From NCBI GenBank assembly GCA_963556145.1, contig OY744461.1:3968001-4032000 (forward strand): a stretch of 64,000 nucleotides of DNA, given 5' to 3'. How positions within the stretch are numbered: position 1 is the first letter of the stretch; every line of letters starts with the position of its first letter. The notes under the pieces are model-generated. The model worked only from the letters and a program-made list of their open reading frames with translations. It ran no database searches and was not told the origin of the DNA. Both the position numbers and the translations under genes were made by a program. This document shows, one piece after another, positions 12,051-20,955 of this stretch. The DNA comes from Hygrocybe punicea (lineage: Eukaryota > Basidiomycota > Agaricomycetes > Agaricales > Hygrophoraceae).

Positions 12051-12576
12051 TAGTGATACCGAAGTTCGGTTCGGAACCAATCCAAACCCGGTTTGAACCA
12101 CGAACTGAACTTCCGGTTCGCTTCTGGTTCGGTTTGCGGTTCTGGCACTGACATGTGGTTCAAACCGCGAACCGTAATGTATAGTTACCTACGTAGATAC
12201 TCATTTAGATACTGAATTTTTGACATTTTTTTCTATGCAGTCGCATGAACTTAGGTCATGTGACCTTAAACATACTCGCGCAACACCCCAATTTCGACTC
12301 AACACTAACATTACTCAACAACCACGGTAAGTAACGGCTTCATATTATATTTCACTGACATTTTCTTACATAGAACAGCCCCCCGTGGCCCACCTTGACC
12401 GCATAAATAAGGCACCCACGGTCAACTCCACTCAACAACCTCCCTCGCATTCCAACACGAGTCAGAGTGAATCAATGGCAGCAGCAGCAGCAGCAATGGC
12501 AGTGGCAACACCACCAATGCCACCACCCCGACGATGGCCAAATGGCCCCAAGCGACAGCAACTGCAACAGCAGCAG

Positions 12577-12690
12577 CCGCAACCGCAACCGCAACCGCAA
12601 CCGCAACCGCAACCGCAACCGCAACCGCAACCGCAACCGCAACCGCAACTGCAACCGCAACCGCAACCGCAACCGCAACTGCAACTGCAG
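12577..12690 (+). repeat. (CCGCAA)n hexanucleotide microsatellite
   Basis: About 19 near-perfect CCGCAA units, with occasional CTGCAA, flanked by CAG runs. One plus frame would encode alternating Pro-Gln; other frames give Ala-Thr or Asn-Arg repeats. It lies inside the non-autonomous hAT element, upstream of its VVRPP exon. Confidence 0.9.
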
Positions 12691-12849
12691 CAGCAGCAGC
12701 AGCAACAGCAACGCCGGCAGCAGCAGCAGAGCAACACCAGTGGCAGCAGCCACCTGCCGCATCGAATGCAGATGATTGCGACCATTGTCACCTCCACCAC
12801 CACTTACAACACCAACACCAACACAACAACAACAACAACAACGATGACG

Positions 12850-13330
12850 ACGGGGAGTTGAAGGCTGGGAGGGTGGTGCGCCCACCTACCAGCCCAGGTA
12901 CGTCCCCCAAATCCAGTCCCAATGACATCGGCTAACGAGGGGAATGGACAAGGCGACGATGAAGACCCACCTCACGAACACGCCCTAGCCGTGTCAATTG
13001 ACGCACGGATGCCCATAGGAAGTCCCCAGCCCCATCCAACCTCGCGAAAACAGATGGAGCATGTCAATTGACGTGCCCCATTCTTCACGAGGTCATCAGC
13101 ACACGCGGATGCCCATGGAAAGTCCCCGGCCCCATCCAACCTCACGAAAACAGATGGAGCGTGTCAATTGACGCGTCCCCATTCTTCGCGAGGTAGGTAG
13201 CACGCACGGACGCCCATGGGAAGTGCCTGGCCCCAACCCAACCTCACAAAAACAGACGGAGTGCCCCCCCATCTACCTCGTGAGGGTGACAGCCACGTCA
13301 ATTGATGCGCGTCTGGCCCATGCAAGGTAT
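12850..13330 (+). other. VVRPP exon plus ~120-bp tandem repeats
   Basis: A frame reading GELKAGRVVRPPTSP ends at a donor-like CAG-GTACGT (12898). Downstream, from about 12990 to 13320, three to four imperfect units of about 120 bp share GTCAATTGACGC, CGGATGCCCATnGGAAGTCC and CAACCTCACGAAAACAG. The same plan (VVRPP exon, donor, then tandem repeats) is found at 59300-60060, so it is a module shared by otherwise different elements. Function unknown. Confidence 0.5.
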
Positions 13331-13477
13331 TTGGAGGTTGGTTCGGGGTTCGAACCGTGTTTGAACGCAGACCGAACGCTGTGAAACCGTTCGACACGGT
13401 TCCGGTTCTGGTTTGGCATTTGGCCGAACTGAACCAACGGTTCCGGTTCTGGTTTTTCAAAAATAGCGAAAAACCGG

Positions 13478-14318
13478 TGATATGCAGTCTCTCCCTTTGG
13501 GCACGGAATCTCTCATAGGATCCAATTCTACTTTCCCTACAACTCTTCCGTGTCCCACGTACATGCGAAACATCAGCGCGCCGCCCGCGACTTGCGCAAC
13601 TTACGCCGATCGACGCGCGCATGACTGTGACATTTTCGCTGTATCTTAACTGTGCAGCCCAGTCTCAATATGCTGAAACACGACCGTTAAACACGTCCTA
13701 TACGTTTGGACACCGAGTCCGATACCAGAAATGTAATTCATCTGGTTTATCTTCATCTTTTCGCTGACTTTCATGTGATATTCGCTGTTATTTCAAATCC
13801 TTCACTATTCCATTCCCGTTTCGTCGCTTTCATGCGATATTTCGCTGCATTTCTATTTCACTCATCCACCCTTAAACCCCTATCCCTTTAGAATATAAAA
13901 AATGTCCTGTAGTAGAAAATAAAAGAACAAGAACCCAGTTCTCCCCTCCCCACTAGTTTGTGTCTTAAGTTTAACAAATAACAATCCAGTCATTCCTACC
14001 CAAATCTGCGTCTTTTCTCGTTGCGCACTCTCCGCTATCGCGACCTAAGTCATAGCATAGAACCCTCGTCTCGTCGCATCATCGCTGTGTATCGCACTGT
14101 CATCTAGGACACCCAGCTAAGCCTTCCGATTCTTGTTTATCACTGCGTTGCGATCTCGCGTTATCTCGCGACTCTCCGCGTTTGTTTATTTGATCGCGCA
14201 TATTATCGCACATTATCGCATTATTGTTGGGAGTGTCCCAAGTCCCGTTTGCACCTTTGTGACGTTTTCATCTTTTATTATCTCTTTATCTGGGGTCATA
14301 GACATGGAAACCGTATCA
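13478..14318. repeat. Solo LTR, 841 bp (TGATACG family)
   Basis: Begins TGATATGCAGTCTC and ends GAAACCGTATCA; the outer 7 bases form the inverted repeat TGATACG/CGTATCA, with one change on the left. It is flanked by CCGG on both sides (13474-13477, 14319-14322). A second copy with its own target duplication lies at 50374-51232, which confirms the boundaries. It has a promoter-like TTTAGAATATAAAA near 13890 and no internal region or coding capacity. Confidence 0.88.
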
Positions 14319-14347
14319 CCGGACCGAACCAAACTTTGGCAACACTA

Positions 14348-14915
14348 CCATGAAATATGTGTGATCGGCTTGAGCTGGTTGTTTTGGCCTACCTGTGGTC
14401 TTAAATTTATCAGCCCAAACATGTTGAGAGCAGGTGTCAAGGTATACGCCGATTGTGTGAAATCCCCCTTTCCCCACTGGTAACTTACAGTAGTCTCCAA
14501 CTAGTAGCTTGAATGGGTGGCATCGCGTAATGGGGTTCAACAATGTGTGTATGTGTGTTGGGCCGAAGTTCTTGCATCGCGCACAGTCATTAATTGCCGT
14601 TATAATGGAGTTGTCCAGTTTGGGACTGCAGATCCTGTCCAATAATGCCATTTTAATGGCATCCCTGCACCAATTGCCCCCTTTCTCATGTTCCGTTTTG
14701 ACTAGTTCCTTTGCTTCCGCCTTTGTGACACATTCCACTCGGGAGTGAGCCCTTGTGCTGGTTCTGCTGGCGACTTTCCATAGCTTACCATCCTCTATCA
14801 TGTACTGGGTCACTCCGTGTTTCGCCCGCTGTCTTTCTTTCAGGCTCGCCCCTGTATCCAATTCTGCTGATACACTTGAGGTCCATGTGGGGACCGAGTG
14901 TGAATGTGAGGTCAT
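14348..14915 (-). pseudogene. Gypsy integrase, zinc-binding domain and first part of core
   Basis: Minus frame with an HHCC-type segment (EHEKGGNWCRDAIKMALLD through NDCARCKNFG) and the first catalytic aspartate in LLVGDYCKLPVGKGGFHTIG, followed by VYLDTCSQHVWADKFKTTG. Just after this a single-base shift changes frame, and the protein continues across the hAT insertion into 12050-11040. Confidence 0.85.
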
Positions 14916-15054
14916 GGGTCTCTGAAGCCACTCAAGAGAGCTCTAACTCGAAGTGAAAGGGGGAAAAGTTTCTTGTTTGTCTCTATTTACTACAGTCTTT
15001 AAATACTGAAGTAAATAAGAAAAGAAAGAAATCTAAAATAAACCAAATCGGGGC

Positions 15055-15772
15055 TCAGCGGTGATACACCTGTATCACCGCTAACGCTTCAATTACCTCT
15101 CGGAATATTGGTTCATTCTTGAATTGATTTTGGAGATCTGTCATTTCAGTTGTGCTGAATATGTCGTGGACCAGACCTTCCGCCGCTTCCCAGTCCTCGC
15201 TTATGCACCAGCTGCTGCCATCCTCGTGCAATCTCGGTTGATTTTCCCACTTTCCACTCAGCCCGTCGGCGACCACGTTGATTTGTCCTGGTACATGTCA
15301 TACATCTGTAATGCGGTGAGCCAGTACTCCATCTCACCAGTGTGCATGCATGGCGCTCAGCTTGTTGTTCATCAAAATGTCTCGCAATGCATGGCAGTCC
15401 GTTTCTAATTCAATGGGGAATCCCCATGTTATTTCGGTGAATTTGTCTAGTGAGAATTTTAACGCTGCGAACTCTAGTAAAAATGGTTTGTACTTCTCTT
15501 CGCTAGGTGATGTTCTTTTTGACACAAATCCCAATGGGTGTAGTTATTCAACTACCTTCCCGCTTGGTAGTGTCATCTTGTTTCGTTGTGCAAGTATTCC
15601 TGTGAAACTGTCGTTGGAGCCATCGGTTGTGATGATGAAGGGCGTCCCATCCCATTTTGGACCCCGTAAGACTGGCTTTGACGTCAGCGCAATCTTGAGT
15701 GCCAGGAATGCTTTTCTGTGTTCTTCTCACCATTGTCCCTTGAGCTTGTGTGCTGCCATTATTCTTCGGTAG
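15055..15772 (-). pseudogene. Gypsy RNase H region
   Basis: The minus frame 15534-15334 carries SPSEEKYKPFLLEFAALKFS and a catalytic-type ELETDCHALRDILMNNKLSA, typical of the RNase H that follows RT in gypsy elements. Upstream pieces (15733-15548) belong to the RT-RNase H connection. 15276-15055 carries the tether toward integrase. Frame changes between pieces show decay. Confidence 0.75.
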
Positions 15773-16780
15773 ACTGCCTTGGTGTATTTTTCAGGCAGCT
15801 CGACTTCTCGGAGTAGGTCACGCAGTGGTTGTTCTATTCTAGCATATCCTTGGATGAGGTCCCAGAACCACCCTGTGATTCTGACAAATGCTGCTAGGTT
15901 TCTTGTGTCTTTAGGTTGCTCCCAATCCACGATTGCGGTAAGTTTTGTGAGGTCTGGTTGGACACCGTTTGGTCCAACTGTCGTGCCTGCAAAAACAGCT
16001 TCGGTCATGAAAAACTTTGACTTTTTCACCGAGAGCGATAGGTCCCTTTCTCGGACACGCTGAAATATTCTGGTCAGCTTTGCCATCATTTCTTCGAACT
16101 CATCTGCTGCTGTGCCTCCATCATCTACTAGTAGCTCCATTACGTCTTCCACCAATAGGTCGCCCAGGTTCGACGCAGTGACATGTACAAACGTTGACGG
16201 TGCTCCTGTTAATCCGAATGACATTTTTGCATAACCCAAGTATCCTCGGCCTTCGACGTAGAATGCCATATATGGTATCAAGTCTTCAGCGATTCAGACG
16301 GTGTAAAATCTGGCTGCAAAGTCAAACACTGACAGCCATCGGTGTCCACTCAGTCTCTGTTGTTTCATTCTTATGTCGCCTTGCAGCATCGGCGTGACTC
16401 GTGTCACTTTGTTGACTTCGCTGAAGTTCTGGCAAATTCTCCATTTTTGCTTGCCCTCCTCCTCCGTCATATTTGTTGGTTCGGTTCTAGGTGGTAAGTT
16501 GAATTGCGAGGGGATGCCAGCCATCATGCACTGATCATTGACCCAGTGTTGTAGTTCCTCTAATGATAGACCACCCTGCTCATGTGCTTTCTTAGACAAG
16601 ACTGTCAGTGCTATGCATTTGACCTCCACAGGTTTTAGGCGTCTCAGTATGCCTGCCTCGATCATTTTGTCGATTTTTGGATAGAGGAATTTTCGCTGTG
16701 GTGGAGTCAGTGGCCTCTGGTTTACTTTTAGGGGGAATTTGGTGTCCTTCGGTATATCGAGGTACTGCCCCTTCTACCAT
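15727..16780 (-). pseudogene. Gypsy reverse transcriptase
   Basis: Reads from 16665 down: primer-grip and palm segments WRICQNFSEVNKVTRVTPM and GHRWLSVFDFAARFYTV, an in-frame TGA at about 16292 where Arg is expected (CGA to TGA), then YVEGRGYLGYAKMSFGLTGA and the catalytic box ELLVDDGGTA in place of the usual YxDD. The thumb and connection follow (KKSKFFMTEAVFAGTTVGPN, DWEQPKDTRNLAAFVRITGW). Makes cDNA from the element RNA in family members; this copy is broken. Confidence 0.88.
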
Positions 16781-17044
16781 TTTGACTTCGCTGATGGCTA
16801 GTGCAAAGCAGTCAGCGTAACTTGATATTAGGCTAACTAGCCTGTCTTTTTGTTCTTTCGTGATATCCGGGCCTATTGTGACAGTGTCTAGTATGGCTTG
16901 TACTCATTGGGGATTGTGTGGGTTTGTATGTCGTGTATATATCAGATGTCTCTGCAGCCCCTCCGTTGGTATTTCATACTCCTGACCATCTCCAATTGGT
17001 GGGTCGTTTGCCGTTATTATGCATATTGGAAGGTTGTTTTCTTC

Positions 17045-17482
17045 TCATTGTCGTTGTTCTGTTTGGTTTTCAATTAAAACCTTTTGGTTCCCGTTTTTGA
17101 CGGTAATTGTGTCCTTTTCGTAGTTGTGTGTCGCTCCGAAGGTAATGAGTAGAGGTTTCCCAAACAGCAGGTTCCATGTGCCTCTGCTGTCGAAGACTTC
17201 GAATGTCCCTTTCACTGGGATTCCTCCCAGTTCTACTACACCCTTCCATGTCCCTTGCGATTTTACGATCGTTCCATTGGCCATCCGTAGTTTGAGATGT
17301 GATTTTTCGATTGCACCTAGACAATGGTGTAGCTTCTTGTATGTACTCATACATATTGCTGGTATTAGGGTGTCATTGTCGAATAGACCCTTTATTTTTG
17401 CCTGCTCCCCTTGTGGACCTTTCAGTACAACATCATGTTCAAATGGTGGAGTGGTTGTACCTGACAGATCACGTGACTCCAC
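17045..17482 (-). pseudogene. Gypsy aspartic-protease-like domain
   Basis: Minus frame of 145 residues between Gag and RT. The expected active-site strand appears as KIKGLFDNDTLIPAI, i.e. DND where retroviral-type proteases have DTG/DSG. Further on, TWNLLFGKPLL resembles the ILGxxxL strand. Position and fold pattern suggest protease; the altered active site may be decay or a family variant. Confidence 0.65.
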
Positions 17483-17800
17483 CCTTAGTCAGTAGGCAGT
17501 TCCCGATGTAGTAGGAGGTTCATTAGTCCATTATCCCATCCATCCTATCCGATTCCATGGTCACTTCCCCTTTCATGTGTGAGCAGCCTTGGACCCACTC
17601 CAACAGTATGCTGGGTTGTTGTCCTCTTTCTTCGCTTGCTGAATACATGTCAACTATTTCATATTTGTGTATCGATGTTTGTACATTGTTGACAGTATTG
17701 AGGGCATCAGGGAGGTCTGGGCTCTTGTTCCCTCATGTCAACTCATTGCATGGGGGGATGTTTGTGATAAGACTGCATTTGTGGGCCGCCTGATCGTCCT

Positions 17801-19063
17801 TTAGATGGATGGCCCTTCCTCTTTTCTTTGGTCCTCGTGTTCCTGCTCCTGTCCTTCCCAGTCGTCCATAGTGTTTTCCATTGCCACTAGTTGTACAGGT
17901 ACTGTTAAGTTGCAGTTGAAGTGGCTGAGAATTGATCCACATATCACTTGCCATGCTCCCTCCCTTAACGGCAGGCCTTGGTTGCATGGGAGTGGGCAGT
18001 CCGGGCCTCTGTGCCTGTGTGTGCCACACCTATAACATTCCCCCGAGCATATTGCCACCGTCCCAGGAGTGAGTGGGACTGGGGTGTTGGCATTGACCCT
18101 CGTATCTTCGCCGTGCTTCATGATCCATTGTTGTAGTTGCATGCAGTATGCTACTAGGCCTTGCGGCGTATTGGGATGGTGTGCCAGGTCATTAATGCAT
18201 TTGCGTAGCACATCCTTGTCGGCTTGTGTTGGCAGAGCCCTAGTATTTGCTGTAGTCGTTCGTTGGGGTTGATATCCCCATCTGATGTTCTGTTCTAGGT
18301 CGACCTCCTTGATTGCTTTAGTGAACTCTTCCCAATTTGCGTGCGTCAAGGAGACCTTCTGTTTGATGAGGTCAGGCAGTTGTTTTCGTACCTGGCTGAT
18401 GTACGTTGTTGTCTTCTTGATGTTGGCCCCGATTGCTAGACATAATGCTTTGTCCACCCAACTGATATGTGTCCACGCGCTAAGCCCTCCCACATCCACT
18501 TTCTTCCCTAGGTCTTCTTCTTTCAGTCATAGTTTGAGTAGCTCGTCTTCATATTCAACTTGTGTCTTTTTCACCTGCTTTATCTTGGGCCATTTTTTCG
18601 TGAATGCCTCCTTCAGCTTGGGCCATGTGGCTTTGTCTGTGGTGTTGAGTTCATCAAGCCAGTCGTCTGCGGGACTGGACTAGTGTAGGTAGTTCTTGAA
18701 TGCCTCCAATTTGGCCTTATCATCGTCTCCACATGTGTCTCTGAGGAACGCCCGCATGAAGTCTTGTGCATTCTCTCCTTCACAGCCATCGCCCCAGAAG
18801 GGCTCCACGGTAGACGGCATCATTCTTCTAGGTCTGGCTATAGCTGTGTTTGTTGGTGTGTTTTGAATGTGGGGTGGGGGTGGTACTGGTTCGTTTCGAC
18901 GTGGAGGTGAAGTGGGGGGTGTTTGTTGTTTTAGACGATGTCTGAATCCAAATGAGTCTGGCGAATGAGATCTAGCAGGAGTGCTCGAAGGTGTTATGGA
19001 TGATTCTGAGGATGGTGGTAATGATTCGGCACTGGTATCATAAGGGACGAGACGGCCGGTCAA
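17801..19063 (-). pseudogene. Gypsy Gag with CCHC zinc knuckle
   Basis: The N-terminal part (19063-18680) is Ser/Pro-rich, then EPFWGDGCEGENAQDFMRAF, a capsid-type start. After stops near 18683 and 18525 (the second a likely CGA-to-TGA change) the capsid continues at 18499-17801 with helical sequence and ends in a single knuckle CYRCGTHRHRGPDC (C-x2-C-x4-H-x4-C). It packages the element RNA in intact relatives. Confidence 0.8.
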
Positions 19064-19089
19064 TTTTGATCTTATTCTGGGTGCCAGGG

Positions 19090-19440
19090 TGGGCTTGTGG
19101 ACTATTGTTACTGTGTTTGTTATTGTTCGGGGAAGGTACTCATGTTTGATGGGATTTCTCGTGGGTGCGGAATACTCGTGTTTGATGGGGTTTCTCAGGT
19201 GTGGAATACTCGTGTTTGATGGGGTTTCTCGGGTGTGGAATACTCGTGTTTGATGGGGTTTCTCATGGGTGCGGAATGCTCATGTTTGATGGGGCTCTTG
19301 TCGGTTTAGACTTGTTCTCTTTATGCTAGTAGGTTACGGGTTTTTGTGGGGTCTCGGTAGTGCTCATGTGCTATGGAAGTTTGCGGTGCTCGTGTGTGAT
19401 GGTGTTCTTTGAGAAGACGCGGAAACACTAAAAAACTAAG
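19090..19440 (-). repeat. Gypsy 5' leader tandem repeats
   Basis: In element sense the leader contains repeated CCCCATCAAACACGAGTATT units of about 38-45 bp. A similar CAAACACGAG-rich leader follows the PBS of the LTR element at 42165-45146, which lacks other gypsy genes, so the leader rather than the coding part is shared. Confidence 0.65.
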
Positions 19441-19452
19441 AGGGTTGGGTGG

Positions 19453-19476
19453 GTTCGAATCATGATCTCATGACCA
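19453..19476 (-). other. Primer binding site (tRNA 3'-end match)
   Basis: Plus-strand GGTTCGAATCATGATCTCAT followed by GACCA ends two bases before the 5' LTR. It has the T-loop word GGTTCGAATC, seven acceptor-stem bases and the terminal CCA, as expected for a tRNA-primed retrotransposon. Matching sites exist at 44992-45016 and 51418-51442 in the other two LTR elements. The tRNA species was not identified. Confidence 0.75.
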
Positions 19477-19478
19477 GG

Positions 19479-19616
19479 TGGAGTAGGCACTACTGAGGAT
19501 CTCTGTATGTCTGTGTGTATCCTAGTCGGGATGATCTCTGTCTCTCTCTATCTATGCATCTAAGTCTGAACATCATGTGATATGTTGACTAAGCATGTCA
19601 TGTGCATCCCACTACA
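19479..19616 (-). repeat. Gypsy 5' LTR
   Basis: 138 bp, partner of 10915-11058. Of the substitutions between the two copies, four are CG in the left copy versus TG here, one is a C/T outside CG, plus a few small indels. This implies an old insertion with CpG decay. Confidence 0.85.
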
Positions 19617-20110
19617 CTGGTCAACCCAAGCACCGCAGCAAGCACTGGACCCAGGTCAACCCAGCGCTGCAGCAACATCTGGACCTGGGTTAACCCAAGC
19701 CTGCAGCAATAGCTGGACCCTGGTCAACCCAGTGCTGCAGCAATAGCTGGATCCTGGTCAACCCAACGCCCACAGCCAGTGCTGGATCCGGGTCAACCTG
19801 GTGCTGCAGCAATATCTGGACCTGGGTCTACCCAGTGCTGCAGCAGTACCTGGACCCCAGCCACCTTACCCTGCAGGAAGTGCTGGGCCCGGGTCAACCC
19901 AGTGCTGCAGCAACAGCTGGACCCAGGTCAACCCAACCAATCCAGAATAGCTGTCCTGGGTTAACCCACCCCATGGCAGAGCTGACACCGGGTTGACCCA
20001 CCCAGCCACCCTTGACCAGCAAGAGCTGTACCTGGGTTAACCTACCACCCCACATTTCCCCAGCAAGAGCTGTCTTTTGGGTTAACCTACCCCCCCAGCA
20101 AACAACTTGG
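19617..20110. repeat. 34-bp minisatellite, right-arm copy, second part
   Basis: Continuation of the 10470-10914 array after the gypsy insertion. The outer units (AGCAAGAGCTGTCTTTTGGG) mirror 6170-6210 exactly, which proves it is the outer part of the right inverted arm. Confidence 0.8.
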
Positions 20111-20175
20111 CTATGTGTACCTACCTTTTGCAACTATATTTGTGATTTGGTTAACCAAAATGACTGGGTCTACTG

Positions 20176-20769
20176 TTTCACGAGGATGGGGCATTGCAGG
20201 AAGTCTGGATTGTATCCGACTCACCGGGTTTGCAATTTGAGGGGGAGCAGAGTGAATCCAACAACTCGCAAACTCTGGAACCACAGGAACCCACAACAGA
20301 ATCACTGGAATCCACCAGAACAGCACCGGAAAGGGCTATTTGCAGACCGGAAAATGAAATAACATACCCACTGAGAGCAACACGAGGAGTTTACCATGAC
20401 TACTGACAGTTAAACAACCTGCGTGCACAATTGACACAATGCGAGATATGCGAACCGCTTGATGTACGAAGACCAACAGAATCATCCACAGCAAAACAAA
20501 AGGAAAAAGTCAGTGCGGAAACAACCATTGCATATGCGTTCTTGAGCGCAATGCAGCAGGACAGCAGTCTCACCGACAAGGACCCATGGGATTTGAAGGA
20601 AGCTGGGGAAGCCATGGATTGGGAGAACTGGAAGGTAGCGATGAAAGAACTTCAAAGAAGAAGTTGATCAGCAACAAGAAATGGGCATTTGGAAACTCGT
20701 AGACTTACCGGAGGGGTGGGAAGCCATCGGAAGCAAGTGGGTTTTCCACTGGAAATGCGATGAGATGGG
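20176..20769 (+). pseudogene. Ty1/copia polyprotein relic, integrase-RT junction
   Basis: Plus-strand pieces read FHEDGALQEVWIV, DSPGLQFEGEQSES, then AYAFLSAMQQDSS, EAGEAMDWENWKVAMKE and, after a frame change, GIWKLVDLPEGWEAIGSKWV with FHWKCDEMG. The last is the conserved start of copia reverse transcriptase (W...A...E, LVDLPEG, KWVF). It is cut at 20769 by the hAT element. The upstream part is missing beyond the long-inverted-repeat element, and the 3' end survives at about 30590-31107. Confidence 0.8.
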
Positions 20770-20955
20770 TAGTGTTGCCGCAGCTAAGCTAGCTGCGGGC
20801 CGGCCAATTTAGCTTCGGCTAAGGCTAAGCTAATTTCATCATTTTCCTTAGTTGGAGCTGCTAGCCATGTATAGCCGGCTACAGTCAGCTATCGCCAACC
20901 ATAGCCGGGTTATATTTCTACCACAACCAAAGAGAAGTACAGAAACAAGTAAAAT

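Larger units (their letters stand above)
12051..14347. mobile_element. Non-autonomous hAT element with perfect 8-bp target duplication
   Basis: Ends are TAGTGATACCGAAGTTCGGT at 12051 and, reading inward from 14347, TAGTGTTGCCAAAGTTTGGT. It is flanked on both sides by CCATGAAA (12043-12050 and 14348-14355), the 8-bp duplication expected of hAT transposons. Subterminal regions carry repeated GGTTC/GAACC words. Inside are a CCGCAA hexanucleotide array, a VVRPP micro-exon with donor, a ~120-bp tandem repeat and a solo LTR. No transposase. It disrupts the gypsy integrase. Confidence 0.92.
10915..19616 (-). mobile_element. Ty3/gypsy LTR retrotransposon, nearly full length, decayed
   Basis: Minus-strand element bounded by similar short LTRs (3' LTR 10915-11058, 5' LTR 19479-19616) that begin TGTAGT and end ACTCCA in element sense. 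Order from 5': PBS, repeat-rich leader, Gag with a CCHC knuckle, aspartic-protease-like region, reverse transcriptase, RNase H, integrase, polypurine tract. The order RT-RNase H-integrase is gypsy-type. The integrase is split by a non-autonomous hAT (12051-14347). Stops inside gag and RT and a frameshift in integrase make it inactive. The flanking CCGG (10911-10914) and CTGG (19617-19620) are a 4-bp target duplication with one C-to-T change. Confidence 0.9.
6087..20175. mobile_element. Long-inverted-repeat DNA element (~5.4 kb), interrupted by a gypsy element
   Basis: The two ends are reverse complements: CAGTAGACCCAG at 6087 and CTGGGTCTACTG ending at 20175, both followed inward by a GGTTAACC block and then GCAAAAGGTAGGTACACA. 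Homology continues inward through a 34-bp minisatellite, an AT-rich block (6870-7320 versus 10030-10490), a GGAG/CCTC-rich block and a GAT/GAG-rich block (about 7520-7700 versus 9480-9830). The arms therefore reach well over 1.5 kb each once the nested gypsy (10915-19616) is removed. The immediate flanks are TGTCAC and TTTCAC, a possible 6-bp duplication with one mismatch. No transposase is seen inside. Superfamily unknown. It is inserted in the copia relic whose coding sequence resumes at 20176. Confidence 0.65.

Noticed and set aside
19450..19478. tRNA gene suggested by GGTTCGAATC...CCA
   Set aside because: Only the 3' arm is present, with an encoded CCA next to an LTR; it is a primer binding site. 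The same holds at 44992 and 51418.
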